A stretch of DNA of 64,000 nucleotides from Takakia lepidozioides. Its lineage: Eukaryota; Streptophyta; Takakiopsida; Takakiales; Takakiaceae. The translations under genes were made by a program, and so were the position numbers. Shown one piece after another: positions 22,830 through 34,869 of this stretch (position 1 is the stretch's first letter; each line of letters opens with the position of its first letter). The notes beneath the pieces were generated by a model, which did not search any database, was not told the DNA's origin, and worked only from the letters and a program-made list of their open reading frames with translations. The stretch covers positions 76,302,756-76,366,755 of the forward strand of contig CM060731.1 of NCBI GenBank assembly GCA_030704615.1. Reading direction: 5' to 3'.

Positions 22830-23720
22830 CGGGACTCTCGCTCGAGGGACTGATGACCATTACATATTGAACATTGGACCACTTTAAAGAGTATTGTTAA
22901 CTAAGTAACATGAACATTGACGAAGATCACGTTCCTCTGACACAAACTCCTACTGAAGGACCTGCAACTGATCATATTACAAGCTCTGCTATGCCTAGAA
23001 AGGTTACAGGAAAGTATTCAAGTTGAAGCTATGTTGAGATGACAAAGAACTTGAATCTAAGCTTCAAGGACTTGGCATGGATTTTAATCTTGCAGGACAG
23101 TTGGATTCCATGAGAGACACGATCCATCATAATGGTTCCTATATCGATGTGCATGCCAATCCGAAGATGCCGGCAGTGGATATGGCAGTGCAGCCTTTTA
23201 CAAAACTTCTCTATCAAACGCTGAGAAAGCTTACTTAAATTCAAAGTGCACCATGTTGTCTCAATGCATGGGAGCATATACATGTCGCATTGGATACAAA
23301 AAGCAGCGACCAGACTGTTTTCTCAGCTCTCAAGAAAGAAAGAATTTAACAAACCATCGAGCACGGAAAGAAGCTTGTGCACTTCGAGCCCGGAAAATTC
23401 CATGTTTGGAAATTCAGCTCGAGACAGAAATTTCCCATAATAAGCCCCCATATATAAGGCACGACAGTGACAAACATCAAACAGGACAGATGACTTCGAA
23501 CAAAAGGACGAAGGAGTTAAGCTTACCGCAACAGTCTAGTAATCTTATGTGCCTGCAGAGGGTTTTTTAATCCAGCCCAAGCAAAGAAATACAGATGTCA
23601 CCTAGCAACATCGACAATGGCTAAGAACAAATCGAGTCCCACTCCGAAGATAAGTTCTCCTGCACATTACAAATAGCAAATGCAAGGCAACTACTGTATT
23701 TGCAACTAACATAAGATTCG
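22830..23720. other. Unassigned stretch
   Basis: Short open frames occur on both strands (for example minus 23029-23283 and plus 23253-23570) without family resemblance. No repeats or RNA genes recognised. Confidence 0.35.
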
Positions 23721-23776
23721 GTGAGAGCTGGCTTCAGCTGCACACACCTGTCCGGCAATTCTGGAGTCACTCGGAT

Positions 23777-23983
23777 TTGCCCTTCGACCACATGCAAATC
23801 GAGCTCAAAGTCCGATTACCTCTCGAGGACGCACGTCGAGTTCAGTTCACAGCCGTGGTCTTCTCTACGCAACACGATATCCGTTCCAAGACTCTCCGCA
23901 TTTTATACAGAACTCCTGACAAGGCCCTCCCTCTGATTTCCACGGCACTTGAGGCTTATTCTGACTTATTCGCAGGTCGTTAA
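23777..23983 (+). CDS. Hypothetical coding fragment
   Basis: A 68-codon frame starting FDHMQIELKVRLPLED and ending ALEAYSDLFAGR before a TAA. Its composition is typical of a folded protein (balanced charge, amphipathic helix-like C-terminus), unlike the serine- and cysteine-rich shadow frames around it. I do not recognise the family. It could be the last exon of a gene or a fragment left by duplication. No clear partner exon was found upstream. Confidence 0.3.
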   Translation: MPFDHMQIELKVRLPLEDARRVQFTAVVFSTQHDIRSKTLRILYRTPDKALPLISTALEAYSDLFAGR

Positions 23984-25150
23984 AGGATGCTAGGGCCAGA
24001 AATTCTGCTTTTGTTTCTGGCAAAAATCGCATTATGCATCTGCCCTGTTTGACTCGGAGTGTAAGCTCTCATCGCAGGTGCATAGTACTATGTACGCTGT
24101 GCATAGTATAGTACGCTTGATTCCCACTGCTCTTTAGGCTCAGCACGCCTTTACCTATACTATGTACGCTTATGGTACTAAGTACATAGTGAGGCAGCAC
24201 GGGGTTCCCGCCCTGCCGGGGTCGCCACTTGCCCTGGCCGAAAGCAGAGAGGCCAACGCAGGGTGGACCAAGCCCCGTTGTGGTGTTTTGTGTTTTGGAG
24301 CGTGTGGTGGGGGCCGGATTGCTGATTCTACTTGATTACAGTTGAGTGAAGGTAGCGGTGATTGTAAAGGTAGAGACTGGTGGTAAGCCGGCACACTGGC
24401 GTTCATTATGGATTTTGTCTGATGTCAACAGCTCGGTCAGGCTAGGATTAGCCTTGGTGGCAGCATGGCATCCAACTCAGATTTGGGCGCTGCCATGTGG
24501 CTGATCTGCTTAGGTTTACTACCGCAGCCTCTTATACAGTTGGGCAGAACATAATTATTTTAAGCATTTGTCTAAAAAAACATGAAATTCAGAACTTAAT
24601 AGTCCAATCATGCAAAATTGTTAAAAACAAATGCTGAAATTTTATAAATTTTCATCAAAAAAATGCCCAAATCTTGAAATTTATGATTAAATATGTTTTG
24701 AAATTATCTTGATTCCTGTGCTTAGATAAGGTTCTACAAACCTCGTATAAATCCCTTGCAAGATTTCCCAAAGTCAGCACCACAATACTTTTTAGAGTGG
24801 GAAAATCACTTAGTTTTGCCATCAAACTTCCATATATACACTGTGGTCTCTGCTTGCAGCTTTGCAATGTTCTCTGCCCTCTCAACGCTGAAGCTGCTCT
24901 ACTCAGTTCTCCTCTATCTCAAAGTAACTTGTTTGCCTTTCAATCTACACCAACCAAACAAGTGGATCGATGTTGTCAGCTTGATTGATGGCTTGATCCA
25001 CGTAGTGCCTTGTGTCAAATAATGTAACGGTACCCGTTATCATCTCAGAATAGTTGGATCGGTGCTCTCTAATTTATTTCAAATCAGATAAATTATTTAA
25101 GACTAGTTGGAAGGTTTGATAATTTATTACTCACTGACTCTAATACATAT
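23984..25150. other. Unassigned stretch with TAC-rich inverted motifs
   Basis: Between 24080 and 24190 the words TACTATGTACGC, GTGCATAGTATAGTACGC and CTATGTACGCTTATGG...GTACATAG recur in direct and inverted order and could form a small hairpin. The rest is AT-rich without evident genes. Confidence 0.4.
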
Positions 25151-25689
25151 TTGGCTCATGATCTGCCTAAATTATTATAAACTTCATAACTGGATTGATA
25201 TATTAATGTAATATTGCCCAACCATTCAAAGAAAATTATTATTATTATTGGGCAAAATTCTGCCCAACCGTATAAGAGGCTACGGTACAATATATAAACT
25301 TGGGAGCTTGGGCTCTGGAGGCCGTGAAATAAGTTGTGTATTAGAAACCCCCGGTCCATAGACTTGGTGGCACTTGCGGGCATGTCTCCAATAGTCAAGT
25401 TGTAGAAATGAAGTGAAATGAAATGGTGCTTTGTAGAGTGTCGCAACAAATCCCTCTGTCGCAACGACAGAGACCCTACCTGGCAAAACAGGCACATCGT
25501 TGAATCTGCGAACCTCTGCTCAAGTTTTGGGCGATCGGCTGCTTTCTCTTGTACCTTTTGTAGCACCTGGCGGTCGTAGCAAACTGCTCTCATTTGTAAG
25601 AGGGAAGGGGTTTGACATAGAGGTGCTCCCTCCCGCAGAGTCCGTTGCTTCCGGGACACCAACTTGAATCCCAGAAATTGATGAAGAAA

Positions 25690-25815
25690 AAACTCATTTG
25701 GGATTGCAGGCCCGCATCTTTGAGCAACCTCTATGCAACAGTCGGAGGAGCCGGAGGAGCTGTGAGTGAAATTGTTCGCAAGGCAGACTTCTCGATCGCT
25801 CACTTGTATGGAATA
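25690..25815. repeat. Direct duplicate of 12480-12620
   Basis: Shares GGGATTGCAGG.C.GC.TCTTTGAGC and TTCGCAAGGCAGACTTCTCG with the 12.5-kb copy, same orientation. On the minus strand it continues open (CCIEVAQRCGPAIP, then a longer frame to about 25480 including CQVGSLSLRQRDL), but that extension has no recognisable family. Confidence 0.68.
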
Positions 25816-25834
25816 CCAAATGCTCGACAATTCT

Positions 25835-25930
25835 ACTATCATCCACAACCCTCAACAAATCATCTAGGACCCTCGACAAATCAACCACTAGTGGTTGTGG
25901 ATGATTTGTCGGGGGTTGATTTTGTGGGCA
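25835..25930. repeat. Palindrome around AACCACTAGTGGTT
   Basis: A perfect 14-base palindrome at about 25883-25896 sits within larger imperfect inverted arms, ATCATCCACAACC on the left and GGTTGTGGATGAT on the right. The arm words ACAAATC and GATTTGTCGGG recur again near 26042 and 26095, suggesting a small foldback element or MITE remnant. Its ends are not defined well enough to name a family. Confidence 0.55.
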
Positions 25931-26129
25931 AACAGTATACATTGGAGCACCAAATGCCCATGAATTCATCCCACTTGTTCAGCGAATATTCTCTAATAGA
26001 TTCTTATATTCTTTAAAATTATGCTTAGATGCTTTCACCTTTGATTTGTCGGGCATTTGGTACATGAAGGATTGCCATATGACCACGTCCCTCAACAAAT
26101 CAACCTACAAGTTCACACCACTTGTTGAC

Positions 26130-26235
26130 AACATGGGTGTCAACAACCTAGGTGGCGCCACTAAGGCAGGTGGCACCATTAAGGTTAGTGGCCCCAACAA
26201 GGCATGTGGCGCCACTAAGGGAGGGGGCGCCAAGT
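26130..26235 (+). repeat. Degenerate minisatellite, GGTGGCGCCACTAAGG-like units
   Basis: Four or five tandem variants of about 18-24 bases: GGTGGCGCCACTAAGG, GGTGGCACCATTAAGG, GTGGCCCCAACAAGG, TGTGGCGCCACTAAGG, GGGGGCGCCAAG. On the plus strand they encode Gly-Ala-Thr-Lys-like repeats, but there is no wider coding evidence. Confidence 0.75.
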
Positions 26236-26339
26236 TGTTGGCACAACTTAGTTCAGATTGGCACAACCTAATTTCTGATAAACACATATATATACGTATG
26301 TACATATACATAGAGGGTTTAGGGTCATTTGCATAATTC

Positions 26340-27610
26340 AAATATGATGAGACCTCCTCTTAAAGAATGTTATAATCCAACAACTGGGTGTAATATCACG
26401 TGTGGATGTATAGTCTATAGTTTTCTAGTTTAGACGTATTACTTAGAATTTTTATATTATCAGATATGCAATAAAATTTTGTGAGTTAAAAAATCACAAA
26501 GAGGTAGAGATCGAATTAAAATCTATGCTATAACAGCCTTATTAAATGCAGATGAAATATCACAATTCAGTGTTCACTCTTACATGTGCTTTCTATTATT
26601 ATATTGGTCATTTATGTGTACAGAGTCTCATAAGTGGAATATTTTCATTGTCCTGCAATAATTAAAAATCACACGGATGTGAGAGACCGGATTTTTAAAA
26701 ATTAACATATTTATTTTAAAATGCAGATAAGATTTCATAATTTAATATCACTCTTATATGCACTTGCTATTATTATATAGATCATTTATGTGTATCCCAT
26801 GAATTCAAGAAGATTATGAGTAACCTATGCATAGGATGGATGCATAGGAATTGTGATAAAGAACAGTTGGATCTAATAACATGTGTGGACGTATACTCTA
26901 TAGTTTTCTAGTTTGTTCGTAATACTTGGAATTTTTGCATTGACAGATATGCAATGAAATATTTTGTACTAAAAATAATTACAAATATGTGACAGATCGA
27001 ATTAAAATCTATTCTATAACAGCCTTCTTAAATGCATATAAAATATCACAATTCCGTGTTCATTCTTACATGTACCTTCTATTATTATATTGATCATTTA
27101 TGTGTACAGAGTCTCATAAGTAGAATATTTTTCATTGTCGTGCAATAAGTTGTTTTAAATAAAAAATCAAATGGATTTGGGAGATCAAATTGAAAAAATG
27201 AATAACAAATATCATTTTAATATGCAGATTAGATTTTATAATTCAATATTCATTTTAACATGCACCTCCTATTATTATAGAGATCATTTATGTGTATCGC
27301 ATGAACTCAAAAATATTCTGAATGACCTATACATAGGCTGCACGATTTAAAGATGATGTATAGATATATAGTCGAAGCATTTCTGTACTTAAATATTTAT
27401 AAATGTGTTCATAAAACTTAGAATGTTTTGTATTGTTAGACATGCAATGCAATGTTCTCAATAAAAACTCACAAGGATGTGACAAATCAAATATAAAAGA
27501 TTATATAGCATCATTTATAAATACATATAAGACTTAACAATTTAATTTTCATTTCTACAATGTACATGTACCCCCCACTATTATGTGGGTCATTTATAAG
27601 TATATCATAT
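26340..27610. repeat. AT-rich tandem array, about 480-bp higher-order units
   Basis: Blocks beginning GTGTGGATGTATAGTCTATAG at 26400 and GTGTGGACGTATACTCTATAG at 26882 start two long units about 482 bases apart; a third, decayed, starts near 27360. Each unit has two diverged copies of a 90-base motif with CTATTATTATAT..ATCATTTATGTGTA. Five such motifs occur, near 26547, 26718, 27023, 27219 and 27518. The array is very AT-rich and without coding sequence. It looks like a short, old satellite-type array; it could also be the inside of an unidentified transposon. Confidence 0.8.
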
Positions 27611-27942
27611 AACCAAGATGAAGTACTTATATAAACAAGCAACATCACGAATATATATATATATGACAACATGTCACTCCTAAATATTGTGTGCTTTGCT
27701 TCATGGAGTTATTGCCTCCACTAGACTACAATAAACATCCCACACCACCTAATCCCAAAAACAATTTTTCTTTGCACATGGAAGTACTGAAACCCAAATT
27801 TAAACGAATGGGCCGGTTCTACCTATATCAGTGATATCACATGGCTAGGAAGACCTTACTTCAATTAAAAAACTCTTCTTCAATTAAATGTTACCTTATG
27901 TCCTGTTTAAGGTTAAAAAATTCTCTATCTTTTTAATTTGAG
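27611..27942. other. Spacer before gypsy family B element
   Basis: AT-rich sequence with an ATATATATATATA run at 27651-27664; nothing else recognised. Confidence 0.4.
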
Positions 27943-28643
27943 TGTCGCGGCCCTTTGCGTTGAGGGCAGAGGGTTGGGACGCAGGGGGGCTCCCCTGTGG
28001 TGGGGGTCAATGGCGCGTAGGTATGGGTAGGCTGAAGCACCCTTGAGTGCCCAAGGCACTCAATGGGCGGAGGCGCTCACTAGGTAGAGCCCCGCATACC
28101 GGGTTGCGGTGGGGTGGCTCCATAAGGGGTGGTGGTAGCTTAGCGGGACTTAGTGGGGGTGACATAGGACTCACCATGGGGCGGAGAGAGTCGTGTGGAG
28201 TCTTTGCTCATCCGGTCTAATGGGGCCGTGGTGGGTGGGCCAGACTCACCGTTGCTCATCACGGTAGTCCGAGGGTCTTCGTGGTGGTTCGCCATAAAAT
28301 GGCATGGTTGTTTGTGAAACCCACGCGGACAGTCACAGAAGTATATATCGGGAGTAGTAACCCCGAGAACGGTGCAAGCCCGTTGGTGACCAAAACTAGT
28401 GAGTAAGAGTGAGCCGGAAAGCGCCACAGATTGGGGAGCTATTCCGGACTGCCATCTACCAAGGGAACTTTCCACTAGGCCCAAATTGGTGGGGGTCGTT
28501 TGGAAGAGTAAGGGGGACCGTTTATCCCCGGTGAGCAGCCGAAGCTCCAAGAAGGCCCGGCGGCCAGGTTGGGAGTTAGGCACGCGATCAAAACGAGTAA
28601 CTATGACTTGAAGGGGAGTTTACCGAAGTGAGGTGGCGCGACA
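27943..28643 (+). repeat. 5' LTR of gypsy family B element
   Basis: Begins TGTCGCGGCCCTTTGC and ends GGCGCGACA. It contains TATATATC at about 28341 (TATATATA in sister LTRs), likely the promoter TATA box. It is followed four bases later by the tRNA primer-binding site. Confidence 0.92.
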
Positions 28644-28647
28644 CTTG

Positions 28648-28660
28648 TGGTATCAGAGTT
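28648..28660 (+). other. Primer-binding site (initiator Met tRNA type)
   Basis: TGGTATCAGAGTT matches the plant retrotransposon PBS TGGTATCAGAGC at eleven of its twelve positions. It lies just inside the 5' LTR. Confidence 0.85.
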
Positions 28661-31600
28661 ACACTTCAGTACGCGATCGTCCTTTGGGATCGGCCTCATC
28701 ATGGGGTCGGGCAAGCCAAGCGAAAGCGGAACGGCCCAAAAGATGATGATCTTGGTGAGCCCGATGGGTGCGACATGTCACCGAAGCGGCCATTTGAGGA
28801 AGCGATGCATGCTTTTGAAAACGAGGCCGCTCAAGAATGGGAGGAATCTGAGGAGTCAATTCCTGAGAGCTCCGACAGACCAACAGATGTCTCCCATGCC
28901 AGCAGCCTTTTGGAAAGGGTTGTTGGCGCAGTTTGGGTGGGACGTTGAAAGATTGAAGGCGGCTAATGTCACTTCCACCAAGGCAAAGTTTAAGGTGAAG
29001 CCTACGGAACCCGGCACCTTCGAGGGCGTCCAAAATCGGAAGGCACTCAACACCTGGCTCTTGGAGCTAGAGCAGTACTTCCGGGCGGCCAAGTTGAGTG
29101 ACAAGGATCGGGTGGAAGTGGCTCCCACCTATTTGAGGGGCTATGCTCAACAATGGTGGCAGAAACGCCTTCACGACCGAGGTCCACCGCGGGAAACCTT
29201 GAACTGGAGTAGGTTCAAGGAACTTATGAATAGACAGTTTGTGCCCCTCAACGCGTCCTAGCTCGCCCGGGACAAGATGAGGAATTTGAAGCAAACGGAT
29301 GACATTCGGGATATATTTTCAGGCTTTCAATGTGCTGTTGCTCGAAGTCGCAGACATTGCCAGAACCAGAAATGGTCTTCAACTTTGTTGGCCTAACACA
29401 CCTACCCCTATGGGCTAGGCGGAAGTTGAAGAAACCTCCCCCTAATACTTTGAACGAGGCATTCTATGAGGGGCTTTAATGTTTCTCGGATGTCCCTAGG
29501 GGCGAAAGACAAGGCCGTACGAGCTGAACCACAAGAAGGCCCGGCGCGGAAGGTGACTCCTTCCGACTAGAAAAGAAGTGGGATAGGCCACGCGGCGACA
29601 ATGGCACGTGGAATCGAAGGGAGGGCCTCACACGTCAAGGCGACCCCCCGGTGCTTTGAAAGGAAAAACAGGTGCGGCGGCTTATGGCGACAGAAGGGCG
29701 ACCTTCGATGAAGTGTGCTCAACTGCGGGGAGCCCGGGCACATGGCCAAGAAGTGCACGAAACCCCGACAATTGAACATGACTCGGGCGGCCACAGAGCT
29801 GTCCGAAGATTCATTCAGCCGCTTGTTGAGGCGGTGGTCGCCCAAGACTTGCAAGGTAGGCAACTACTCTTGTGAGTTGTATCAGGAAACTGGCGCCTTG
29901 CTTAAAGGAAGTCAGTTAATGTTCGTGGATGGGATAATTTCCGGAACTACGTGTCGTTGTTTGTGGACACAGGAGCATCACCTCCTTCATGACACGCAAA
30001 TGGCACGAAAGCTGGGGATCCCGACAAGTGACGTGGGGGCCTCTATTGAGTGCGTTCTGCCAAAAGGAGAACCACAATTGGCACGAGGTTGGCGTTCGAT
30101 GTTCCTCTTCAACTTGGGAGTTGGGAGGGACTTCACCATTTGCAAGATCAATGGAGTGGATCTCATTTTGGGGATGACTTTTTTGAGCAATTCCGGAGCG
30201 GTCCATAGATGGCCGCAAGAGAGTAGTCACGCTGCCGTGTGGGAATGGTGGCGAAGTTTTACGAGTGTCGGAAACGCCCAAACCCGTGGAGGGCAATAAA
30301 CCTTCTATCAGCAAGGGAGTGGGCCGTGGAGGAGCCACACGAGTCCCAGCTTTACGTAAGACAAGTGAAAGGAGAAGGCGATGGGGAGCCGAGCCCAGAT
30401 TGGATCAAGGGGATCTTGGAGAAATACCAGGATGTGATGCCGGAGGATTTACCAAGCGGCTTGCCACCGCGAAGGGGAGTTCACCACAAGATTGAGGTGA
30501 TACCGGGATCGGAGCCGCCTGCCAAGGCGCCCTACCGGTTGAGCCACAGAGAGTTGGTCGAGCTGAAGACTCAGCTCAAGGATCTAATGTCAAAGGGGTA
30601 CATCCGGCTGAATAAGTCACCTTACGGAGCCCCGGTGCTATTCGCAGACAAGAAGGATGGAACGCTGCGGATGTGTGTCGATTACAGGGCTCTGAATAAG
30701 GTGACTATAAAAAACCGGTACCTTTTGCCAAGGATCGAGGACCTTTTCGATCGGTTGGCAGGAGCAAAGTATTTCAGCCGGATCGATTTGCGCTTCGGCT
30801 AACATCAAATTCGAATGGCGGAAGGAGATGAGGAGAAGACCGCGTGCAAGACAAAATATGGTTCATATGAGTTCGTGGTGATGCTTTTTGGGCTCACCAA
30901 CGCACCTGCGACCTTTAGCACGCTGATGAACAGCCTTTTCCAGGAGTGGCTGGATGACTTTGTGATCGTGTACATCGACGACATCTTGGTGTACTCGAAA
31001 ACAAAAGAGGAGCACCTGGAGCACCTCAAAAGGGTGTTCCAGAAATTGAGGGAAGGGAAGCTGTATGCCAAAGCTTCAAAGTGCGAATTCGGGGTCACAA
31101 AAGTGGAGTTCCTGGAGCATGTGATTACACAGGATGGGATCAAAATGGATGACAGAAATGTGAGGGCGATCTTGGACTGGGAGCCTCCGACTTCGGTCCC
31201 GGGAGTGCGATCATTCCTAGGACTCGCCTCCTATTACCGAAAGTATGTGAGAAATTTTGCCAAGATCGCGGGGCCGCTCTCAGACCTTCTATGTAAATCC
31301 AAGATATGGGTATGGAACACCTTTTGTGGCCAAGCTTTTGCCGAGTTGAAGCAGCGGATGGCGGAAGCTCCAGTCTTGAAAATCCCAGAGTTCGACCGTC
31401 CGTTTGAGATTCATACAGATGCGTCGGACTTCGTGATTGGGGTGTACTTATGCAAGATGAACGTCCAGTGGCTTACGAAATTAAGAAACTGAATGAAGTG
31501 GAGCAACAGTGGCCGACGCACGAGAAAGAGATGAAGGTGGTGGTGTATTGCCTTGAGCTTTGGCGCCACTATGTTGGTTCCAACCCGGTGAAGGTATTCA

Positions 31601-33230
31601 CAGATAATGTCACGGTGAAGTAATTTGCCACGCAGCCTAAGTTGTCCCCAAAACATCTGAGGTGGCAAGACACTTGGCGGTGTTTGACGTGGATATCCAG
31701 TACAAACCGGGACGGGACAATGTGGTGGCCGATGCCTTAAGTAGAAAGCAGCAGCTCATGTTGGTGTACAGGGGCGAGACAGCGCTCCAAAGAAAGATCC
31801 GGAAGGCTTACCAGAAGGATGAGATGGCGAAGTCCGTGATGCGGGACTTGAGGATGGGGGTGAAATCGCAGTTCCACTTGCAAAATGGACTGCTCCGGTA
31901 CAAGCAAAAGCATCTCTACGTGCCGAAGGGAGAGATCAGAGATAGTCTCTTGAGAGAATGCCATGATGGCCCGCTTGCGGGCCACGGCGGAGCCAAGCGC
32001 ACCGCGGCACTCTTGAAGAAAGAGTATTTCTGGCCCAAACTGAGGGAGGAGGCCGAGGAGTATGTCAAGACATGCACCACATGCCAACAAAACCGGAGCG
32101 AGTATAAAAAGCAAGCGGGGCTGTTACAACCCTTGCCGATTCCAGAGGGTTCTTGGGAAAGTGTCTCGATGGATTTTATGACTGCTATGCCGCTGTCAAA
32201 AGGATTCGATGCGATCATGGTGGTGGTGGATAGGTTCAGTAAAATGGGTCATTTCATCCCCACCAAGGAGACGGCAACGGCGCAGGAGACGGGCGACTTT
32301 ACTTCGCCCACGTCTTCAAGCATTATGGACTCCCGAAGGATATTGTCTCGGACCGCGATCCAAAGTTTACGAGTAAATTTTGGAGAGCACTTTGGAAGAA
32401 GATGGGGACGAGGCTCAAGATGAGCACCGCCTTCCGACCTACGACGGACGGCCAAACGGAAAGAGTGAATTCCGTGGTGAAGCAGATCTTGCGGAATTAC
32501 GTGTCGGCAGACCAATCAGACTGGGTGAAGCACTTGGACGCAGCAGAGTTCTGTTATAATAACACAAAACATTCCGCAACTGGAGTTTCCCCTTTCGTAT
32601 TGGTCTATGGAAAAGCACCTCTGGTGCCGACAAGTTGGGCCGCCCAAGACGTTGAGGAACCGGCAGCAGCGACGGTACTGGAAGAACGCGAGTGTTTGTT
32701 GAAGCTCGCAAAGTATAACATTGCCAAAGCTAGGAAACGGTATGAAAGGCAAACGAATCGAAAGCGGAGGGAAGTTAAGTTTGAGACAGGCACGGAGGTC
32801 TGGTTGAACATCAAGAATTTCCGACTACCTCCGGAAGTGAGTCCGAAGTTCGTACCTCCGTATGCGGGACCCTTTCGCATCCGGAAGGTTATGAATGAGG
32901 ATGTGTATGAATTGGAGCTGCCGGCAAATAGCAAGGTGCATCCGGTATTCCATGTCTTTCTTTTGAAGCCTTACTTCAAAGATGAAGCGCGTCCGAATCG
33001 GCATCAAATGTTGCGTCCGCCACCTATGCTGTTGGATCATGAAAATGGAGTATGAGGTGGAGGCAGTGCTTAAGTCGAGGAGGTTCAAGAATCGAGAAAC
33101 GGAGTATCTCGTGAAATGGAAGGGCTATCATCATGTGGAGGCGTCTTGGGTGCGTGCCTCAGAAATGGAAAACGCATCTGAGGCGGTTGCAGCTTTCGAA
33201 GGGCGACCTCAAAAGCGGAAGAAGCGTTGA
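28660..33230 (+). pseudogene. gag-pol of gypsy family B, with several frame breaks
   Basis: Gag at 28930-29261 (LELEQYFRAAKLSD, YAQQWWQKRL) stops at 29261. A zinc knuckle (NCGEPGHMAKKC) is at 29718-29757, with a one-base shift inside the finger. A protease-like VDTGAS sequence is near 29955 but out of frame. RT covers 30480-31490 with YIDD at about 30970; a stop (TAA) replaces the Tyr codon of the usual GYHQIRM at about 30800. RNase H is split by frameshifts between 31440 and 31660 (TDASDFVIG, then NVVADALSRK). The integrase has GHGGAKRTAALLKK, CTTCQQNR and SMDFMT, a frameshift near 32290, then STAFRPTTDGQTERVN. The chromodomain at 33045-33200 (YEVEAVLKSR, EYLVKWKGY) is again in a different frame. 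Presumably inactive. Confidence 0.9.
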
Positions 33231-34135
33231 TGGGGACATGAACCTTGGATCGTGGGGGAGGAAATGCATGCTTAGCCCAGCTTAGCTAGCTCAGGAATTC
33301 GATTGCAAAAACTTGTGTTGTACAAATTTTGTTATAAATGAAATGGTTTCCAAATGTTGCGCCTCCTATTTTGTTTGGAATGGTGATGCATAGTATGGTT
33401 GGCTAGTGTGTAGAATGCATGCTAGCTTACAAAAGTGGGAGAGGTAAATTAGATTAATCGTGTGTTTGCGCAGTGCCGAAATCGGGTGACTCCCATCCAA
33501 GGGGCAAGGAAACTTGCACCTCCTTTGGGAGTTCACGTGCTAGTGCGCACCTGGCGCGTGCGCGTACTATAACTGCGCTACCGAGGGGGTTGCCTTGTAG
33601 TGCGGGCTAACGCGGAAGCTATGTGCTTCCGTTCACGTACTATAATCGTGTAGCCTCGGGACGAAGTCGTAGTGCGGCTTCGGCGTGTTCCCGTACCTCA
33701 GGCCAGCATTCCAATGCGGACCCAATTGTAGTGATTGGGGCGCACGGTTGGTTCAAGGTTATCTTCCTAGTCAAAAAAGGTTCAAGGTGAACCCTTGCTC
33801 AAGGTGATGCCAAAAGCGGCATGATGAGCGATCGCAAGCAATGTTGTTACAGTAAGACGATTCGATCCTCGGGAATGATCGTTCCTTGGCCTTGACGTAG
33901 GCCAAGAAGAGTGCACTGGGTGGGGCTTGAGAGGCTCCACCCTTGGCCGGGACTTGGAAGAAGTCGGCCGAATTAGCCAGTGGACAGTAGAGTCAAGTGT
34001 GGGGTTTGGTTCTTTGCCATGGGATGCCATGGTACGGAAACAAACTCCTTGATGTGGAACACCACAACTTGGATGTTCGTTTCTACAAAATGGACAAGTC
34101 GATGAGGACATCGACTCCCTGTTGGTAGGGGTGTG
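33231..34135. other. Non-coding 3' region of gypsy family B element
   Basis: Between the chromodomain stop and the 3' LTR. It contains repeated GTACTATAA and GTGCG words (33540-33670) and ends with the purine-rich GGTAGGGGTG that precedes the LTR, the probable polypurine tract. No gene. Confidence 0.6.
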
Positions 34136-34869
34136 TGTCGCGGCCCTTTGCCTTGAGGGCAGGGGGTCGGGACGCAGGAGGGGCTGCCCCTGTGGTGGGG
34201 GCAGTGGCAGCGATAGGTATGGGGGGGGGGGGGGGTGAAGTACCCTTGAGTGCCCAAGGCACTCAAAGAGGCAGAGGCGCTCACTAGGTGGAGCCCCGCA
34301 CACCGGGTTGCGGTGGGGGTGGCTCCACAAGGGGTGGTGGTAGCTTAGCGGGACTTAGTGGAGGTGCATAGGACTCACCATGGGGCGGAGACCTTGTGGT
34401 GGGAGTCGTGGGGAATCTTGGGACTCATCACAGTCCAATGGGGCCGTGGTGGGTGGGCCAAGACTCACCGTGACTCATCACCGGGAGTCGAGGGTCTTCG
34501 TGGTGGTTCGCCATAAAATGGCATGGTTGTTTGTGAAACCCCCGCGGACAGTCACAGAAGTATATATAGGGAGTAGTAACCCCGAGAATGGTGCAAGCCC
34601 GTTGGTAACCAAAAACTAGTGAGTAAGCGAGCGAGCCGGAAAGCGACCAAGGAGTGGGGAGCTATTCCGGACTGCCATCTACCAAAGGGAATTTTCCACT
34701 AGGCCCAAATTGGTAGAGGGTCTTTTGGAAGAGTAAAGGGGGACCGTTATGTCCCGGTGAGCACCCGAAGCTCCAAGAAGGCCCGGCGGCCAGGTTGGGA
34801 GTTAGGCGCGCGCATCAAAGCGAGTAACTATGACTTGAAGGGGAGCTTACCGAAGTGAGGTGCACGACA
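34136..34869 (+). repeat. 3' LTR of gypsy family B element
   Basis: 734 bases, beginning TGTCGCGGCCC and ending GTGCACGACA. Closely similar to the solo LTR at 5249-5980 and the 5' LTR at 27943. Includes a TATATATA box at 34561-34568. Confidence 0.92.

Larger units (their letters stand above)
27943..34869 (+). mobile_element. Full-length Ty3/gypsy chromovirus, family B
   Basis: A structurally complete 6.9-kb LTR retrotransposon. 5' LTR 27943-28643, primer-binding site TGGTATCAGAGTT at 28648-28660 (complement of initiator Met tRNA 3' end), gag, protease, RT, RNase H, integrase, chromodomain, 3' LTR 34136-34869. Flanking pentamers are TTGAG and ATGAG, a near-perfect target duplication with one mismatch. 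Internal frames carry stops and frameshifts, so it is now non-autonomous. The 5' LTR is 33 bases shorter than the 3' LTR because of several small gaps. About 900 bases between the chromodomain stop (33230) and the 3' LTR are non-coding. Confidence 0.93.

Noticed and set aside
24080-24190. MITE or recombination site
   Set aside because: The TAC/GTA words are palindromic by nature; no target duplication or consistent ends were found.
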